Numbered from the stretch's first letter, positions 1 to 8,369 are shown. The stretch: DNA of 37,585 nt from Bacteroidales bacterium (GCA_020860445.1 JAJBUH010000213.1:1-37585); one strand, 5' to 3'. Notes: generated by a model from the sequence alone, not told the origin. A program made the numbers and translations.

Positions 1-271
1 AGCCAATTTTCCTACAAATACTAATAACTTCTTTCAGTTATGGGAATTTCCAAATTTTTTACCAGAACAAAGGTAAGGATTTTTTTGGAAAAATTCCATG
101 AAAGTGGAAAAAACCTCCTTAAATGACAAAATTAAGAGATTTTTTTGGTCATATCTTCAGCTTTTAGCAACCCAGTCAGGCTACTTGACCATTAAGGAGG
201 TGGAAAAGGATGAGAATGGGATTTCCCATCGCGCAGCCTTAAGTGTGTTAGGGGGCTGGGGAAATAAATTT
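1..271. other. Gene-poor leading sequence
   Basis: AT-rich stretch with no convincing gene. A 61-codon open frame starts at 98 and ends at 283, but it has no recognisable domain, and its 3' end overlaps the promoter at 272-302. A 10-bp inverted repeat (113-122 and 192-201) is separated by about 70 nt. This may be the decayed 3' flank of a gene lying before the window. Nothing else is supported here. Confidence 0.4.
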
Positions 272-302
272 TTTGGGGTGTAGAGAATATTTTGTAACTT
301 TG
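272..302 (+). promoter_or_regulatory. Bacteroidota promoter, probably for yqeY-serS
   Basis: TTTG at 272-275 and TAACTTTG at 295-302 are separated by 19 bp, an exact match to the Bacteroidota -33/-7 consensus. Transcription would start near 307. No other such motif is seen before the yqeY-like gene at 727, so I infer that this promoter serves it through a leader of about 420 nt that contains the inverted-repeat element. Confidence 0.75.
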
Positions 303-376
303 CGGTTTGGAATGGTAGATTACCCTAAGGATAAATAACCGTCCAATTAGAATTATAGTGTCTAAAAAATACTGAG

Positions 377-662
377 AACACGGAGAGCCACGGAGTCCAC
401 AGAGATTTTAACATTCTTTGCCTCTTGCGTTCTGGAATCGGTCACAGAGGCGGCATAGCCCCAACAGAGAACACAGAGCGCGGGGAAAGCTGTAGAGGAG
501 GGCCAGGTACCATAGCCAGGCCCCGGAATCAAAAGGATGACGCCCGCACTCCGAGACCTCTGGCACCGCTTTAGCGGTCTCGGTGACCGAATAGAGAAGC
601 GTATTGTGTAAGGAAAGAGAAAATCTCTGTGGACTCCGTGGTCCTTCGTGCACTCCGTGTTT
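377..662. repeat. MITE-like element with inverted ends built on CTCCGTG words
   Basis: The outer ends are inverted copies of each other: 377-409 against 620-662. The inner 22 bp (388-409 and 620-641) are a perfect inverted match, and the outermost CACGGAG/CTCCGTG words also pair. Related words (CACAGAG, CAGAGAACACAGAG) recur inside at 440-480. No protein is encoded. It resembles a small non-autonomous element or an intergenic repeat that folds into a long RNA hairpin. It lies between the promoter at 272-302 and the gene at 727. Confidence 0.75.
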
Positions 663-726
663 AAACTAAAAAATAAATTGAAAAGTTACATAAAACTAAA
701 GACTGACACAATAAAGACTAAACGGT

Positions 727-1176
727 ATGGATCTGTTTGAAACTGTCAATGAGGGCATAAAGAATGCTATGAAGGCCCGCGACCGCGTGCGCCTTGAGGC
801 CCTCAAGGGCATCAAGAAGGAATTTCTTGAAGCAAAGACCGCTCCCGGAGCCGGGGGCGAACTACCCGACGACCGCGCTATGGCTATTCTGGTGAAGATG
901 GCTAAGCAGCGCAAAGAGACTGCTCAAATCTACAAAGACAATGGCCGCGACGACCTGGCACAGGGCGAACTCAACGAACTGGCCGTAATCGAGGAATTCC
1001 TGCCCAAGGCTCTGACCGAAGAAGAGCTCGAGGCCGAGCTCCGCGCTATCATCGCCGAGGTGGGAGCCACCTCAGCTAAAGATATGGGCAAGGTGATGGG
1101 CGTAGCCTCAAAGCGCCTGCAGGGCCGCGCCGACGGCCGCGCCATCTCAGCCAAAGTGAAACAACTACTCAATTAG
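727..1176 (+). CDS. GatB/YqeY domain-containing protein
   Basis: This 149-residue protein matches the YqeY family in length and character: an entirely helical, charged N-terminal half (about 1-75, with a KARDRVRLEALKGIKKE-like helix) and a C-terminal half carrying the family-typical EEFLPK segment (about 92-98) and the MGKVMG..L.GRADG region (about 120-138). YqeY resembles the tail domain of the GatB subunit of tRNA amidotransferase, which contacts tRNA. The role of the stand-alone protein is not settled, though it often lies near tRNA or translation genes, as here before serS. No Shine-Dalgarno is visible, which is normal for the group. The likely promoter is at 272-302, on the far side of a repeat element. 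Confidence 0.9.
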   Translation: MDLFETVNEGIKNAMKARDRVRLEALKGIKKEFLEAKTAPGAGGELPDDRAMAILVKMAKQRKETAQIYKDNGRDDLAQGELNELAVIEEFLPKALTEEELEAELRAIIAEVGATSAKDMGKVMGVASKRLQGRADGRAISAKVKQLLN

Positions 1177-1312
1177 TGATGAGTTATGAGTTATTAGTTA
1201 TGAGTCCCAGTTTACAACTAAACGCCACCCCACTCATAACTAACCACTCATAACTAACAACTAACAACTCAAAACTAACGACTCATAACTCATCACTCAT
1301 AACTAATAACTA
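1177..1312. repeat. Low-complexity intergenic repeat (ACTCATAACTAA words)
   Basis: The whole yqeY-serS gap is built from variants of ACTCATAACTAA on one strand and their complement on the other. The left arm (1177-1205) is complementary to segments on the right (1281-1295 and 1295-1311), so the RNA could fold into an extended hairpin. No promoter motif or ORF is present. The gap is probably transcribed as a spacer between yqeY and serS. Confidence 0.7.
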
Positions 1313-1316
1313 TAAG

Positions 1317-2588
1317 ATGCTTACATTACAGCAAATCAAGGAAAATCCTGACCATATAGTCGAGCGCCTGGCTGTCAAGGGTTTTGACGGCCGCGAGGCC
1401 ATCGACAAGGTCGTTGAGCTCGATGCCCAGCGCCGCCAACTGCAGATGCGCAACGACAACCAAGCCGCTGAGCTCAACAAACTCGCCGCCCAAATCGGCA
1501 AACTGATGAAAGAGGGCAAGCGCGATGAGGCCGAAGAGACCAAAAAGACCGTGGCAGCCCTCAAGGAGAGCCAAAAAGAGATAGCCGACGCTCTCGACAG
1601 CACTGAGGCTCAAATCCGCGAGATACTGCTGAGCGTGCCCAATGTGCCCTACTCTGGCGTGCCCGAGGGCAAGACCGCTGCCGACAATGTGGTAGAGAAG
1701 ACTGGTGGCCCGATGCCCGACCTGCCCGAGGATGCCCTCGCCCACTGGGACCTGGCCAAGAAATACAATCTGATCGATTTCGACCTTGGCGTGAAAATCA
1801 CCGGAGCCGGGTTCCCCGTATATATCGGCAAGGGCGCCAAGCTGCAGCGAGCTCTGATCCAATTCTTCCTCGACGAGGCCTCAAAGGCTGGCTATCTCGA
1901 GATACAGCCCCCGTATGTGGTCAACGAGGCATCAGGCTACGGCACCGGCCAACTCCCCGACAAGGAGGGCCAGATGTACCACTGCGAGGTTGACAACCTG
2001 TACCTCATCCCCACTGCCGAGGTGCCAGTGACCAACCTGTACCGCGATGTCATCATCCCAGCCGACAAGCTACCAATCAAGAATTGCGCCTACTCAGCTT
2101 GCTTCCGTCGCGAGGCTGGCAGCTACGGCAAGGATGTGCGCGGTCTGAACCGTCTGCACCAATTCGACAAAGTAGAAATCGTGCGCATCGAGAAGCCCGA
2201 GAACAGCTACGCCGCTCTCGAGGAGATGAAGGATCATGTGCAAGGACTGCTTGAAAAGCTGGGCCTCCCCTGGCATATCCTGCGCCTCTGCGGTGGCGAT
2301 ATGAGCTTCACCTCGGCCATCACCTTCGACTTTGAGGTATGGTCGGGAGCACAGAAGCGCTGGCTCGAGGTATCATCCGTCTCTAACTTTGAGACCTACC
2401 AGGCCAACCGCCTGAAATGCCGCTATCGCGCCGAGGACAAGAAGACACGCCTCTGCCACACCCTCAACGGCTCTGCCCTGGCTCTGCCCCGCATCATGGC
2501 TGCCCTCTTGGAGAACAACCAGACCCCCGAGGGCATCCGCGTCCCCGAGTGCCTGCAGCGCTACACCGGATTCGACATAATAAATTAA
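1317..2588 (+). CDS. serS: Seryl-tRNA synthetase
   Basis: Cytoplasmic class IIa synthetase that charges tRNA-Ser (and tRNA-Sec where present) with serine using ATP. The 423-residue length is typical. Residues about 1-110 form the charged helical arm that grips the long variable arm of tRNA-Ser. The catalytic domain shows the serine-binding PTAEVP motif (about 231-236), class II motif 2 FRREAGSYGKD (about 262-272) and motif 3 GSALALPRIMAALLE (about 385-399). The C terminus (VPECLQRYTGFD) is also family-typical. The ATG follows the AT-rich repeat directly and there is no Shine-Dalgarno. No promoter of its own was found, so co-transcription with the yqeY-like gene is likely. Confidence 0.98.
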   Translation: MLTLQQIKENPDHIVERLAVKGFDGREAIDKVVELDAQRRQLQMRNDNQAAELNKLAAQIGKLMKEGKRDEAEETKKTVAALKESQKEIADALDSTEAQIREILLSVPNVPYSGVPEGKTAADNVVEKTGGPMPDLPEDALAHWDLAKKYNLIDFDLGVKITGAGFPVYIGKGAKLQRALIQFFLDEASKAGYLEIQPPYVVNEASGYGTGQLPDKEGQMYHCEVDNLYLIPTAEVPVTNLYRDVIIPADKLPIKNCAYSACFRREAGSYGKDVRGLNRLHQFDKVEIVRIEKPENSYAALEEMKDHVQGLLEKLGLPWHILRLCGGDMSFTSAITFDFEVWSGAQKRWLEVSSVSNFETYQANRLKCRYRAEDKKTRLCHTLNGSALALPRIMAALLENNQTPEGIRVPECLQRYTGFDIIN

Positions 2589-2704
2589 AAATGAAGAATG
2601 AATAATGAAAAATAACCATCCGGATGGACATTTTTCATTCTTCATTTTTCACTTTTCATTCTTCATTTAGGTCATTTTTCATTTTTCATTTTTCACTTTT
2701 CATT
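2587..2704. repeat. Low-complexity repeat (TTTTTCATTCTTCA words) after serS
   Basis: Tandem variants of CATTTTTCATTCTTCA fill the gap after serS. The left part (from 2587) is the complement of the right part (from about 2630), for example around 2587-2601 against 2635-2649, with the palindrome ATCCGGAT in the loop. RNA from either strand could fold. It is similar in style, but not in sequence, to the repeat before serS. Confidence 0.7.
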
Positions 2705-2710
2705 AAAAAA

Positions 2711-2746
2711 AGAGGGCGCGCCCAGTGGTGGGCGTGCCCTCTTTGC
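2711..2746. terminator. Bidirectional terminator between serS and degP
   Basis: A 14-bp stem (2711-2724 with 2729-2742, one G-U pair) has a GTGG loop, with an A-run before it and T residues after it. It lies between convergent genes, so it can end serS on the plus strand and the protease gene on the minus strand. Confidence 0.85.
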
Positions 2747-2790
2747 AATCTATAATCACTATGTCCAAAACTTCGGGTTTGGGCTGGCCA

Positions 2791-4248
2791 TCAATCCTCG
2801 GCGAGAACCACGGCAAAGTAGCCGCGCTTGCCAGTGGGATAGAGGCCCTTGAGATACATCACCTTGTCGGGGTCGTTGCCATCGACAATCTGTGTGTAGA
2901 TCTTCTCGACATCTTCGGGCTTGGTGACGCGTGCGTTGTTGATCGAGGTGATGATGAAGTTCTCCTTCACACCGGCAGCCTTCATGGGGCCGTCCTCGAT
3001 GCCGCGCACCTGCACGCCGTTGCTGATATGCAGCTGCTGAGCCAGCTGGCGGCTTACGGTTGAGAATGTGCAACCCAGGTCGGTGACATTGCCGGCAGCG
3101 GTGAGTTCGGTGCCGCCACTCACGTTGCGCAGGGTAGCGCTCTTCTCATATTTCTTGCCATCGCGATAGTATGTCATTGTCACTTTCTGGCCGGGACGGC
3201 ACTTGGCCAGAGCCTCCTGGATTTGGGCGGTGTTGTTGGTGGGTTCGCCATTGAGGCTTACCAGCACGTCGCCCTGCTCGAGGCCGGCTTCCTTGGCTGC
3301 CGACTGGTCGACTACGCCATCGACATAGATGCCAGCGGTCACGCCCTTGATATTCTTCTCCTTGATCAACTCAGGGGTGAGCGGAGCGAAGGTGATGCCG
3401 AGCATAGCGCGCTGCACCTTGCCGTACTCCTTGATATCATCGACCACCTTGCTAACAATCGAGGTGGGGATGGCAAATGAGCAACCAGCATATTGGCCAG
3501 TCTGGGAATAGATGGCAGCGTTGATGCCTACCAGTTCGCCGTCGAGGTTGACCAGGGCGCCGCCCGAGTTGCCCGAGTTGAGGGCAGCGTCGGTCTGTAT
3601 GTATGATTCGATGCCGCTCACGCGATTGCGTCCGCCCTGAGCGTCGCCCAGGTTGCGCGCCTTGGCGCTGACGATGCCCGAGGTCACGGTCGAGGTGAAA
3701 CCGAAGGGATTGCCCACGGCGAGCACCCATTCGCCCACGCGCAGGTCATCGCTGTTGCCCATGGGTATCACGTGCAGGTCGTCGGCCTCAATCTTGATGA
3801 GGGCCAGGTCGGTGTCGGGGTCAGAACCCACGACCACGGCGTCGAAAGTCTGGTTGTCGTTGAGCACCACCTCGAGGCGCTCGGCGCCGTCGATCACGTG
3901 GTTGTTGGTGACGATGTATCCGTCCTTAGTGAGGATTACGCCCGAGCCCATGCCCTGCAGGCGCTCCTTTTGCTGCTCTTGCTGTTGCTGACGCTGCTGG
4001 CCGCCAAAGAAATACTCAAAAAACGGGTCGCCAAACATCGAGCCGCCGCCGTATTGCTGCTGCGAGCGCGGGGTGGCGTAATTTTTCACTGATACTACTC
4101 CGTTGATTGTGCTCTCGGCAGCGTTGACGAAAGCTTCTTGGTCGGCTGGCGCTGAGGCCGGTGCCGCATGGCTCGAGGCCAGCGAGACGCCGAATAGGGC
4201 TATGGCCGCTCCGGCCATTCCTAAAGCAAGGTTTCTGATAATCTTCAT
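2791..4248 (-). CDS. degP: Periplasmic Do/HtrA-family serine protease
   Basis: Periplasmic protease/chaperone of the DegP/DegQ group that removes misfolded envelope proteins. From ATG 4248 it has 485 residues. An N-terminal signal peptide (about 1-28, AAIALFGVSLASSHA) is followed by a glutamine-rich loop (about 83-96, QQRQQQQEQQ), then the trypsin-like domain with His117 (TNNHVID), Asp147 (DTDLALIK) and Ser228 (NSGNSGGA), then two PDZ domains (about 285-375 and 395-480). The frame stays open up to 4338, but a promoter motif at 4313-4320 lies inside that extension, and the signal peptide begins at 4248, which decides the start. It is a single-gene unit convergent with serS. DegP versus DegQ cannot be told apart from sequence alone. 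Confidence 0.95.
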   Translation of the reverse strand: MKIIRNLALGMAGAAIALFGVSLASSHAAPASAPADQEAFVNAAESTINGVVSVKNYATPRSQQQYGGGSMFGDPFFEYFFGGQQRQQQQEQQKERLQGMGSGVILTKDGYIVTNNHVIDGAERLEVVLNDNQTFDAVVVGSDPDTDLALIKIEADDLHVIPMGNSDDLRVGEWVLAVGNPFGFTSTVTSGIVSAKARNLGDAQGGRNRVSGIESYIQTDAALNSGNSGGALVNLDGELVGINAAIYSQTGQYAGCSFAIPTSIVSKVVDDIKEYGKVQRAMLGITFAPLTPELIKEKNIKGVTAGIYVDGVVDQSAAKEAGLEQGDVLVSLNGEPTNNTAQIQEALAKCRPGQKVTMTYYRDGKKYEKSATLRNVSGGTELTAAGNVTDLGCTFSTVSRQLAQQLHISNGVQVRGIEDGPMKAAGVKENFIITSINNARVTKPEDVEKIYTQIVDGNDPDKVMYLKGLYPTGKRGYFAVVLAED

Positions 4249-4312
4249 AGAGTATGTGTTAAAAATGTTAATATATTTCTTTTGCAATTGTGAAATTCTG
4301 GAGTATTTACGG

Positions 4313-4320
4313 CAAAGATA
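4313..4320 (-). promoter_or_regulatory. Promoter -7 element for degP
   Basis: TATCTTTG on the minus strand fits TAnnTTTG. Transcription would start near 4308, giving a leader of about 60 nt before ATG 4248. A clear TTTG at -33 is not seen. Confidence 0.6.
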
Positions 4321-4470
4321 ATGAATTATTGTGAACATTAAATACTGAAAATCGCACTATTAGCTCAATTTGGCCTTACTGGGAAATATTTAAACGAATT
4401 TCAAAAATTGGATTTAAAATTTAGCATTATTTCTTTATGCTGTTTAGCTAAAAATTCCGTTAATAATCAC

Positions 4471-4478
4471 TAACTTTG
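4471..4478 (+). promoter_or_regulatory. Promoter -7 element for the NlpC/P60 gene
   Basis: TAACTTTG at 4471-4478 is 18 bp before the ATG at 4496, so the leader would be very short (about 12 nt). Confidence 0.65.
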
Positions 4479-4495
4479 CCTATCCGTAAATCGCA

Positions 4496-5083
4496 ATGCG
4501 CATGAGGCTATGGCTTGTAATACTGACTGTGGCGGCTGCAATTGGTTTAACCAGTTGCGGCTCAAAGCGCAGCGCGGCCTCAGAGGATTACTCGGCCGAG
4601 GAATACATACGCCAGGAGCTCGAAGAGGCCATGCACCACACGCCGCAATTCACCAAGGCCCTCCTCGACGAGGCTTATTCCTGGCGCGGCACCCCCTACC
4701 GCTACGGGGGCCACTCGCGCAGCGGCACCGACTGCTCGGGATTTATCATGGAGGTGTACCAGACAGCAGTGGGCATCAAGCTGCCGCGCAACTCGGCCAA
4801 GCAGAGCGAATACTGCAGCAAGGTCAAGCGCAGCGACCTCGAGCCGGGCGACCTGGTATTCTTCGCCACCGGCAAGAAGGGAAAGGTCAACCATGTGGGC
4901 CTCTACCTCGGCGACGGCAGCATGATCCACGCCTCGACCCACGGGGTGATGGTCAGCGGCCTCGACGAGCCGTATTTCAAGAAGCACTATCTGCACTCGG
5001 GGCGCGTCGACAGTTTCTCAGATATGGTGAAGAAGGAGAAGAAAGCCAACAAGAAACAAAACAAAAGCAAGAAGAAAAAATGA
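4496..5083 (+). CDS. NlpC/P60-family cell-wall peptidase lipoprotein
   Basis: Probable envelope-anchored cysteine peptidase that cuts peptidoglycan stem peptides (family role: D-Glu to diaminoacid bonds). It has 195 residues. The signal peptide ends in a lipobox, LTSC, so Cys21 should be lipidated. The NlpC/P60 domain (about 50-175) shows the nucleophile Cys80 in GTDCSGF, His133 in VNHVGLYLG and His145 in MIHAST, the expected triad order. The last 20 residues are almost all Lys, Glu, Asn and Gln and may bind cell wall or be disordered. A second ATG two codons downstream is an equal start candidate. It stands alone between two promoters. Confidence 0.93.
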   Translation: MRMRLWLVILTVAAAIGLTSCGSKRSAASEDYSAEEYIRQELEEAMHHTPQFTKALLDEAYSWRGTPYRYGGHSRSGTDCSGFIMEVYQTAVGIKLPRNSAKQSEYCSKVKRSDLEPGDLVFFATGKKGKVNHVGLYLGDGSMIHASTHGVMVSGLDEPYFKKHYLHSGRVDSFSDMVKKEKKANKKQNKSKKKK

Positions 5084-5144
5084 CAATCAGGCGTCATTTG
5101 TCGATTTTGGAGCCAGCGAGGGGCAATATTGTCAAGAAAATAGC

Positions 5145-5152
5145 TAAATTTG
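5145..5152 (+). promoter_or_regulatory. Promoter -7 element for the YfhO-like gene
   Basis: TAAATTTG at 5145-5152. It overlaps a possible TTG start at 5150, which therefore cannot be the real start and supports ATG 5180 with a leader of about 25 nt. Confidence 0.65.
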
Positions 5153-5179
5153 CGGGAAATTACCAACCCAGCCGTTTCA

Positions 5180-7813
5180 ATGGATAAGATTTCTCTCTGG
5201 ATCAAGCGCCCCCAAGTGTGGGGATTCTTTCTCTCGGTGGCCGTAATGGCCCTGATCGCTATTGCCTTTTTCTACCCCGACAACTTCGAGGGCAACTCGC
5301 TGATGCAAGCCGATATGCAGCAAGGCGCCGCCAACGGCCGCGAGGCCCAGGAATACGAGGCTGCCACCGGTGTCAAGGCCCTGTGGACCAACTCGCTGAT
5401 GTCGGGAATGCCCACATTCCAGATTTCGCCGTCTTATCCATCCAACAGCCTGTTTACGTGGCTTAACCGCGTCTACGGCTTGTGGCTCCCATCGCCGTCG
5501 AACCTGCTGTTTATGATGATGCTGGGATTCCTGATCCTGCTCTACTGCATGGGCATGCGGTGGTGGATAGCCCTGGCTGGCGCCATAGCGTGGGGCCTGT
5601 CGTCATATTTCGTGATTATCATCGGCGCCGGGCATATATGGAAATTTGTGACCCTGGCCTACATACCTCCCACGATTGGCGGCTTGGTGCTGTGCTACCG
5701 GGGGCGGTATTTCCTCGGTGGCGGGTTGGCTGCCCTGTTTGCCATGCTGCAGCTCAATGCCAACCATCCACAGATGACCTACTATTTCAGCTTCGTGATC
5801 GTCGGCCTGGTGCTCGCCTATCTGGCCGAGGCTATTAAGGAGAAGAAGGTGGCCCAATGGGGCATTGCCACAGCTGTGCTGGTTGGCGCTGCCGTGCTCG
5901 CCGTGGGCGCCAATCTGCCAAGCCTGTACAATACCTATGAATATAGCAAGGAGACCAAGCGCTCGCAGTCAGAGCTTACGCCACTGGTCAACCCCAACTC
6001 GCAGGCCGCGCCCGAGCGGCCCACTGGCGGACTGCCTCGCGCCGAAATCGTAAACTGGAGCTATGGGCGCAGCGAGATGATGTCGCTGCTGGTGCCCAAC
6101 ATCAAGGGCGGCGCTACCGCCAAGCCCGAAAAGGGCCAGATGGTGCATCTGGGCCTCGACCAAGTCGAGGGCGCCGAGGATGCTCCCTACGATGTCAAGC
6201 CCTTGCTGCCATTCTTCTCGCAGTATTTCAACGATTCCGAAGGCACCAACGGCCCGGTGTATGTCGGGGCTCTGATTTGCGCCCTGTTCTTGCTGGGCTG
6301 CATACTGGTCAAGGGGCCGATGAAGTGGGCGCTGCTCATCCTCACCCTGCTGTCGATACTGCTGTCGTTGGGACGCAATATGAGCGGCCTCACCGACTTC
6401 ATGATCTATAATTTCCCGATGTACAGCAAATTCCGAGCTGTCGAGAGCATCTTGGTGGTGGCTGAGTTCACCATGCCTCTGTTGGCGATGCTGGCGCTGG
6501 CTCAGCTGTTGAGTTGGCCCTCGCGCATAGCCGAGGCCGACCGCATGCACGTCAGGGGCATCTACATGCGCGCCCTGTGCATCAGCTTTGGCATCTGCGC
6601 TGCCCTGTGTCTGCTCGGCGTAGCTGCTCCCTCGATATTCGGTCCGGCAATCACCAGCCAAGACCAGTCGATCATGGCTCAGATTCTGAACCAATATCCT
6701 CAGGCTGGAATCGATGCCCAGAAGGCCTATACGGTATTCACCGAACTGCGCTATGGCATGTTGCGCGACGACTGCTGGCGCTCGCTGATATTCTTGGCCA
6801 TCGGTTTCGGCGTGCTGTGGCTATACCTCAACAAGCGATTCGCTCCGGCTGCAGCCGCTTGCAGCATAGGCGTGCTGGTGCTGATCGACCTGTACGGCGT
6901 AGACAAGCGCTATGTCGACCATGAGAGTTTTGCGGTGCAGAGCTATGCGCGCCCAGTCAATCCACACGCTCCCGATGCCATCGACCAGGCCATACTGCAG
7001 GACCAAGACCCCGACTACCGTGTGATGGATATCCCTGGCTTTGGCAGCGCCGCTCGCAGCTATCACCACAAGATGGTGGGCGGATACCACGCAGCCAAGC
7101 TCAACCGGTATGAAGACTTGATACAGCGCCGCATGAGCCATGTGCTCGGCATCGGTTACATACCGCAATTCCGCGAGGACAGCATCGTGGCACAGTACGA
7201 CCCCGAGGACCAAGCCATAATCCGCGAGCTGCAAGCCGACTACCGAGTGCTTGACATGCTCAACACTCGCTATATCATCACTGGCGAAAAAGAGGCTCCC
7301 CTGCTTGTCAATCCCGATGCTTTGGGCAATGCCTGGCTGGTCGAGAGAGTGGAATATGTCAATGGTGCCGACCAGGAGATGGAGAAGCTCTCGACACTCA
7401 ACCCGGCTCGCGAGGCAGTGGCCGACAGCAAATTCCAAGAGACGCTGGGCGTATGGGCGCAGCCGATCGCCAATGGCGACACCATCAGCCTTACATCTTA
7501 CACACCCAACGAACTGAAATACGATGTAGACACTCGCGATGGCGGCGTGGCTGTGTTCTCCGAGGTTTACTTCCCCTGGGGCTGGAAAGCCTGGATTGAC
7601 GGGCAGCCGGCCAAGTTGGCGCGTGTCAACTATGTGCTGCGAGCCTTGGCCGTGCCGGCCGGGCAGCACCAGATAACCATGCTGTTTGACCCCGATTCGC
7701 TGCATGCTACCAGCGCAGTAGCTTACGCCTGCGTCACCCTGATCTACCTGTGGGTGATTGGCGGAGTGCTGGCTGCTTTCCTGCGCAGAGAGGAGGAGAA
7801 AAATGTGGCTTAA
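5180..7813 (+). CDS. YfhO-family multi-pass membrane protein
   Basis: A large integral membrane protein of 877 residues. It starts with a short cytoplasmic stretch (MDKISLWIKRPQVWG), a transmembrane helix, then a periplasmic segment (about 35-105) before a dense block of hydrophobic helices (about 110-260 and 360-600). The C-terminal 200 or so residues form a soluble domain with a W-x-A-W-I-D-G motif and a last transmembrane helix near 845-868, followed by a basic/acidic tail. This layout fits the YfhO family, whose members resemble GT-C glycosyltransferases and in Bacillus help decorate teichoic acid. In Bacteroidales the acceptor is unknown. The next gene overlaps its stop codon, implying coupled translation. 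Confidence 0.85.
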   Translation: MDKISLWIKRPQVWGFFLSVAVMALIAIAFFYPDNFEGNSLMQADMQQGAANGREAQEYEAATGVKALWTNSLMSGMPTFQISPSYPSNSLFTWLNRVYGLWLPSPSNLLFMMMLGFLILLYCMGMRWWIALAGAIAWGLSSYFVIIIGAGHIWKFVTLAYIPPTIGGLVLCYRGRYFLGGGLAALFAMLQLNANHPQMTYYFSFVIVGLVLAYLAEAIKEKKVAQWGIATAVLVGAAVLAVGANLPSLYNTYEYSKETKRSQSELTPLVNPNSQAAPERPTGGLPRAEIVNWSYGRSEMMSLLVPNIKGGATAKPEKGQMVHLGLDQVEGAEDAPYDVKPLLPFFSQYFNDSEGTNGPVYVGALICALFLLGCILVKGPMKWALLILTLLSILLSLGRNMSGLTDFMIYNFPMYSKFRAVESILVVAEFTMPLLAMLALAQLLSWPSRIAEADRMHVRGIYMRALCISFGICAALCLLGVAAPSIFGPAITSQDQSIMAQILNQYPQAGIDAQKAYTVFTELRYGMLRDDCWRSLIFLAIGFGVLWLYLNKRFAPAAAACSIGVLVLIDLYGVDKRYVDHESFAVQSYARPVNPHAPDAIDQAILQDQDPDYRVMDIPGFGSAARSYHHKMVGGYHAAKLNRYEDLIQRRMSHVLGIGYIPQFREDSIVAQYDPEDQAIIRELQADYRVLDMLNTRYIITGEKEAPLLVNPDALGNAWLVERVEYVNGADQEMEKLSTLNPAREAVADSKFQETLGVWAQPIANGDTISLTSYTPNELKYDVDTRDGGVAVFSEVYFPWGWKAWIDGQPAKLARVNYVLRALAVPAGQHQITMLFDPDSLHATSAVAYACVTLIYLWVIGGVLAAFLRREEEKNVA

Positions 7814-8285
7814 GCGTTGGCGCCGGCGCAAGGGCTACGGGGTGCACTCGCCCTTTGCCTACCGATTTATTTGCAGCGTCATCACCGAGGAGCTCCCCTA
7901 CTACGACTACTGGCGCCTGGGCACCGACGAGGAGAAGCTGCTGTACCGCGTGGCGGTATTCCTCCAGCCGGTCGAGATACGCTCGGTGGGCGGCGGCGAG
8001 ATCGCCGCGGCGCGCCTGGGGTGCCCCAAGCGCAAGGAGCGCAAGCCTCCGCGCTGCATCGACATGGAGGCTACGCGCTTGGCTGTGGCCGGAGCCGATG
8101 CCCCCGAGGCCGATGTGGTTGCCATGATGCGCAAGGGATATTGCGTGGTGTGGCACCACAGCCCCACGGCCGAGGTGCGCCGCGCTCTCGACGAGCTGGG
8201 CTACGGCATGACCTTCGGCGTGGGCCATCGCATGTCGATAATCCTGCCTTTGCCGCAGTTGCCAAGGCAAGATTTCAAGATGTGA
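7803..8285 (+). CDS. Shrunken class I methyltransferase-like protein
   Basis: A 160-residue cytoplasmic protein whose ATG (7803) lies inside the last codons of the YfhO-like gene (11-nt overlap), so translation is probably coupled. The N terminus (RKGYGVHSPFAYRFI) is the hallmark start of a Bacteroidota family of SAM-dependent methyltransferases, and the C terminus (MSIILPLPQLPRQDFKM) matches their last strand pattern. The middle is far shorter than the roughly 240-260 residues I expect for that family, and the glycine-rich SAM loop is reduced to SVGGGE at about 70. I infer a truncated relative that may no longer bind SAM. The assignment is from memory of the family and is moderate. An upstream ATG at 7758 in the same frame is less likely. 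Confidence 0.6.
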   Translation: MWLKRWRRRKGYGVHSPFAYRFICSVITEELPYYDYWRLGTDEEKLLYRVAVFLQPVEIRSVGGGEIAAARLGCPKRKERKPPRCIDMEATRLAVAGADAPEADVVAMMRKGYCVVWHHSPTAEVRRALDELGYGMTFGVGHRMSIILPLPQLPRQDFKM

Positions 8286-8361
8286 GGTCCAGTATGTTGG
8301 AAAAATATGTTTTTTAACATAATTTTTTGGCATAAATGTGAGGAAATCCAAAAACTTTTCG

Positions 8362-8369
8362 TAACTTTG
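8362..8369 (+). promoter_or_regulatory. Promoter -7 element of a short transcription unit
   Basis: TAACTTTG at 8362-8369. Transcription would begin near 8374 and end at the terminator at 8644-8678, giving an RNA of about 300 nt. Two small hairpins lie in the leader: 8389-8405 (CCCCC-AAGA-GGGG) and 8419-8434 (GGCTTC-AGAG-GAGGCC). Confidence 0.7.

Noticed and set aside
98-283. 61-codon ORF near the window start
   Set aside because: No domain, low-complexity flanks, and its end overlaps a strong promoter.
5150-5179. TTG start at 5150 for the YfhO-like gene
   Set aside because: It overlaps the promoter -7 element. ATG 5180 is consistent with a normal leader.
4510-5187. 225-codon ORF in another frame over the NlpC/P60 gene
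   Set aside because: Arg/Gly/Pro-rich translation typical of a shadow frame in GC-rich DNA. The overlapping frame has a complete catalytic triad and lipobox.
5969-7831. Long minus-strand open frames over the YfhO-like gene
   Set aside because: His/Gln/Ala-rich shadow translations without domains. The plus frame is a clear membrane protein.
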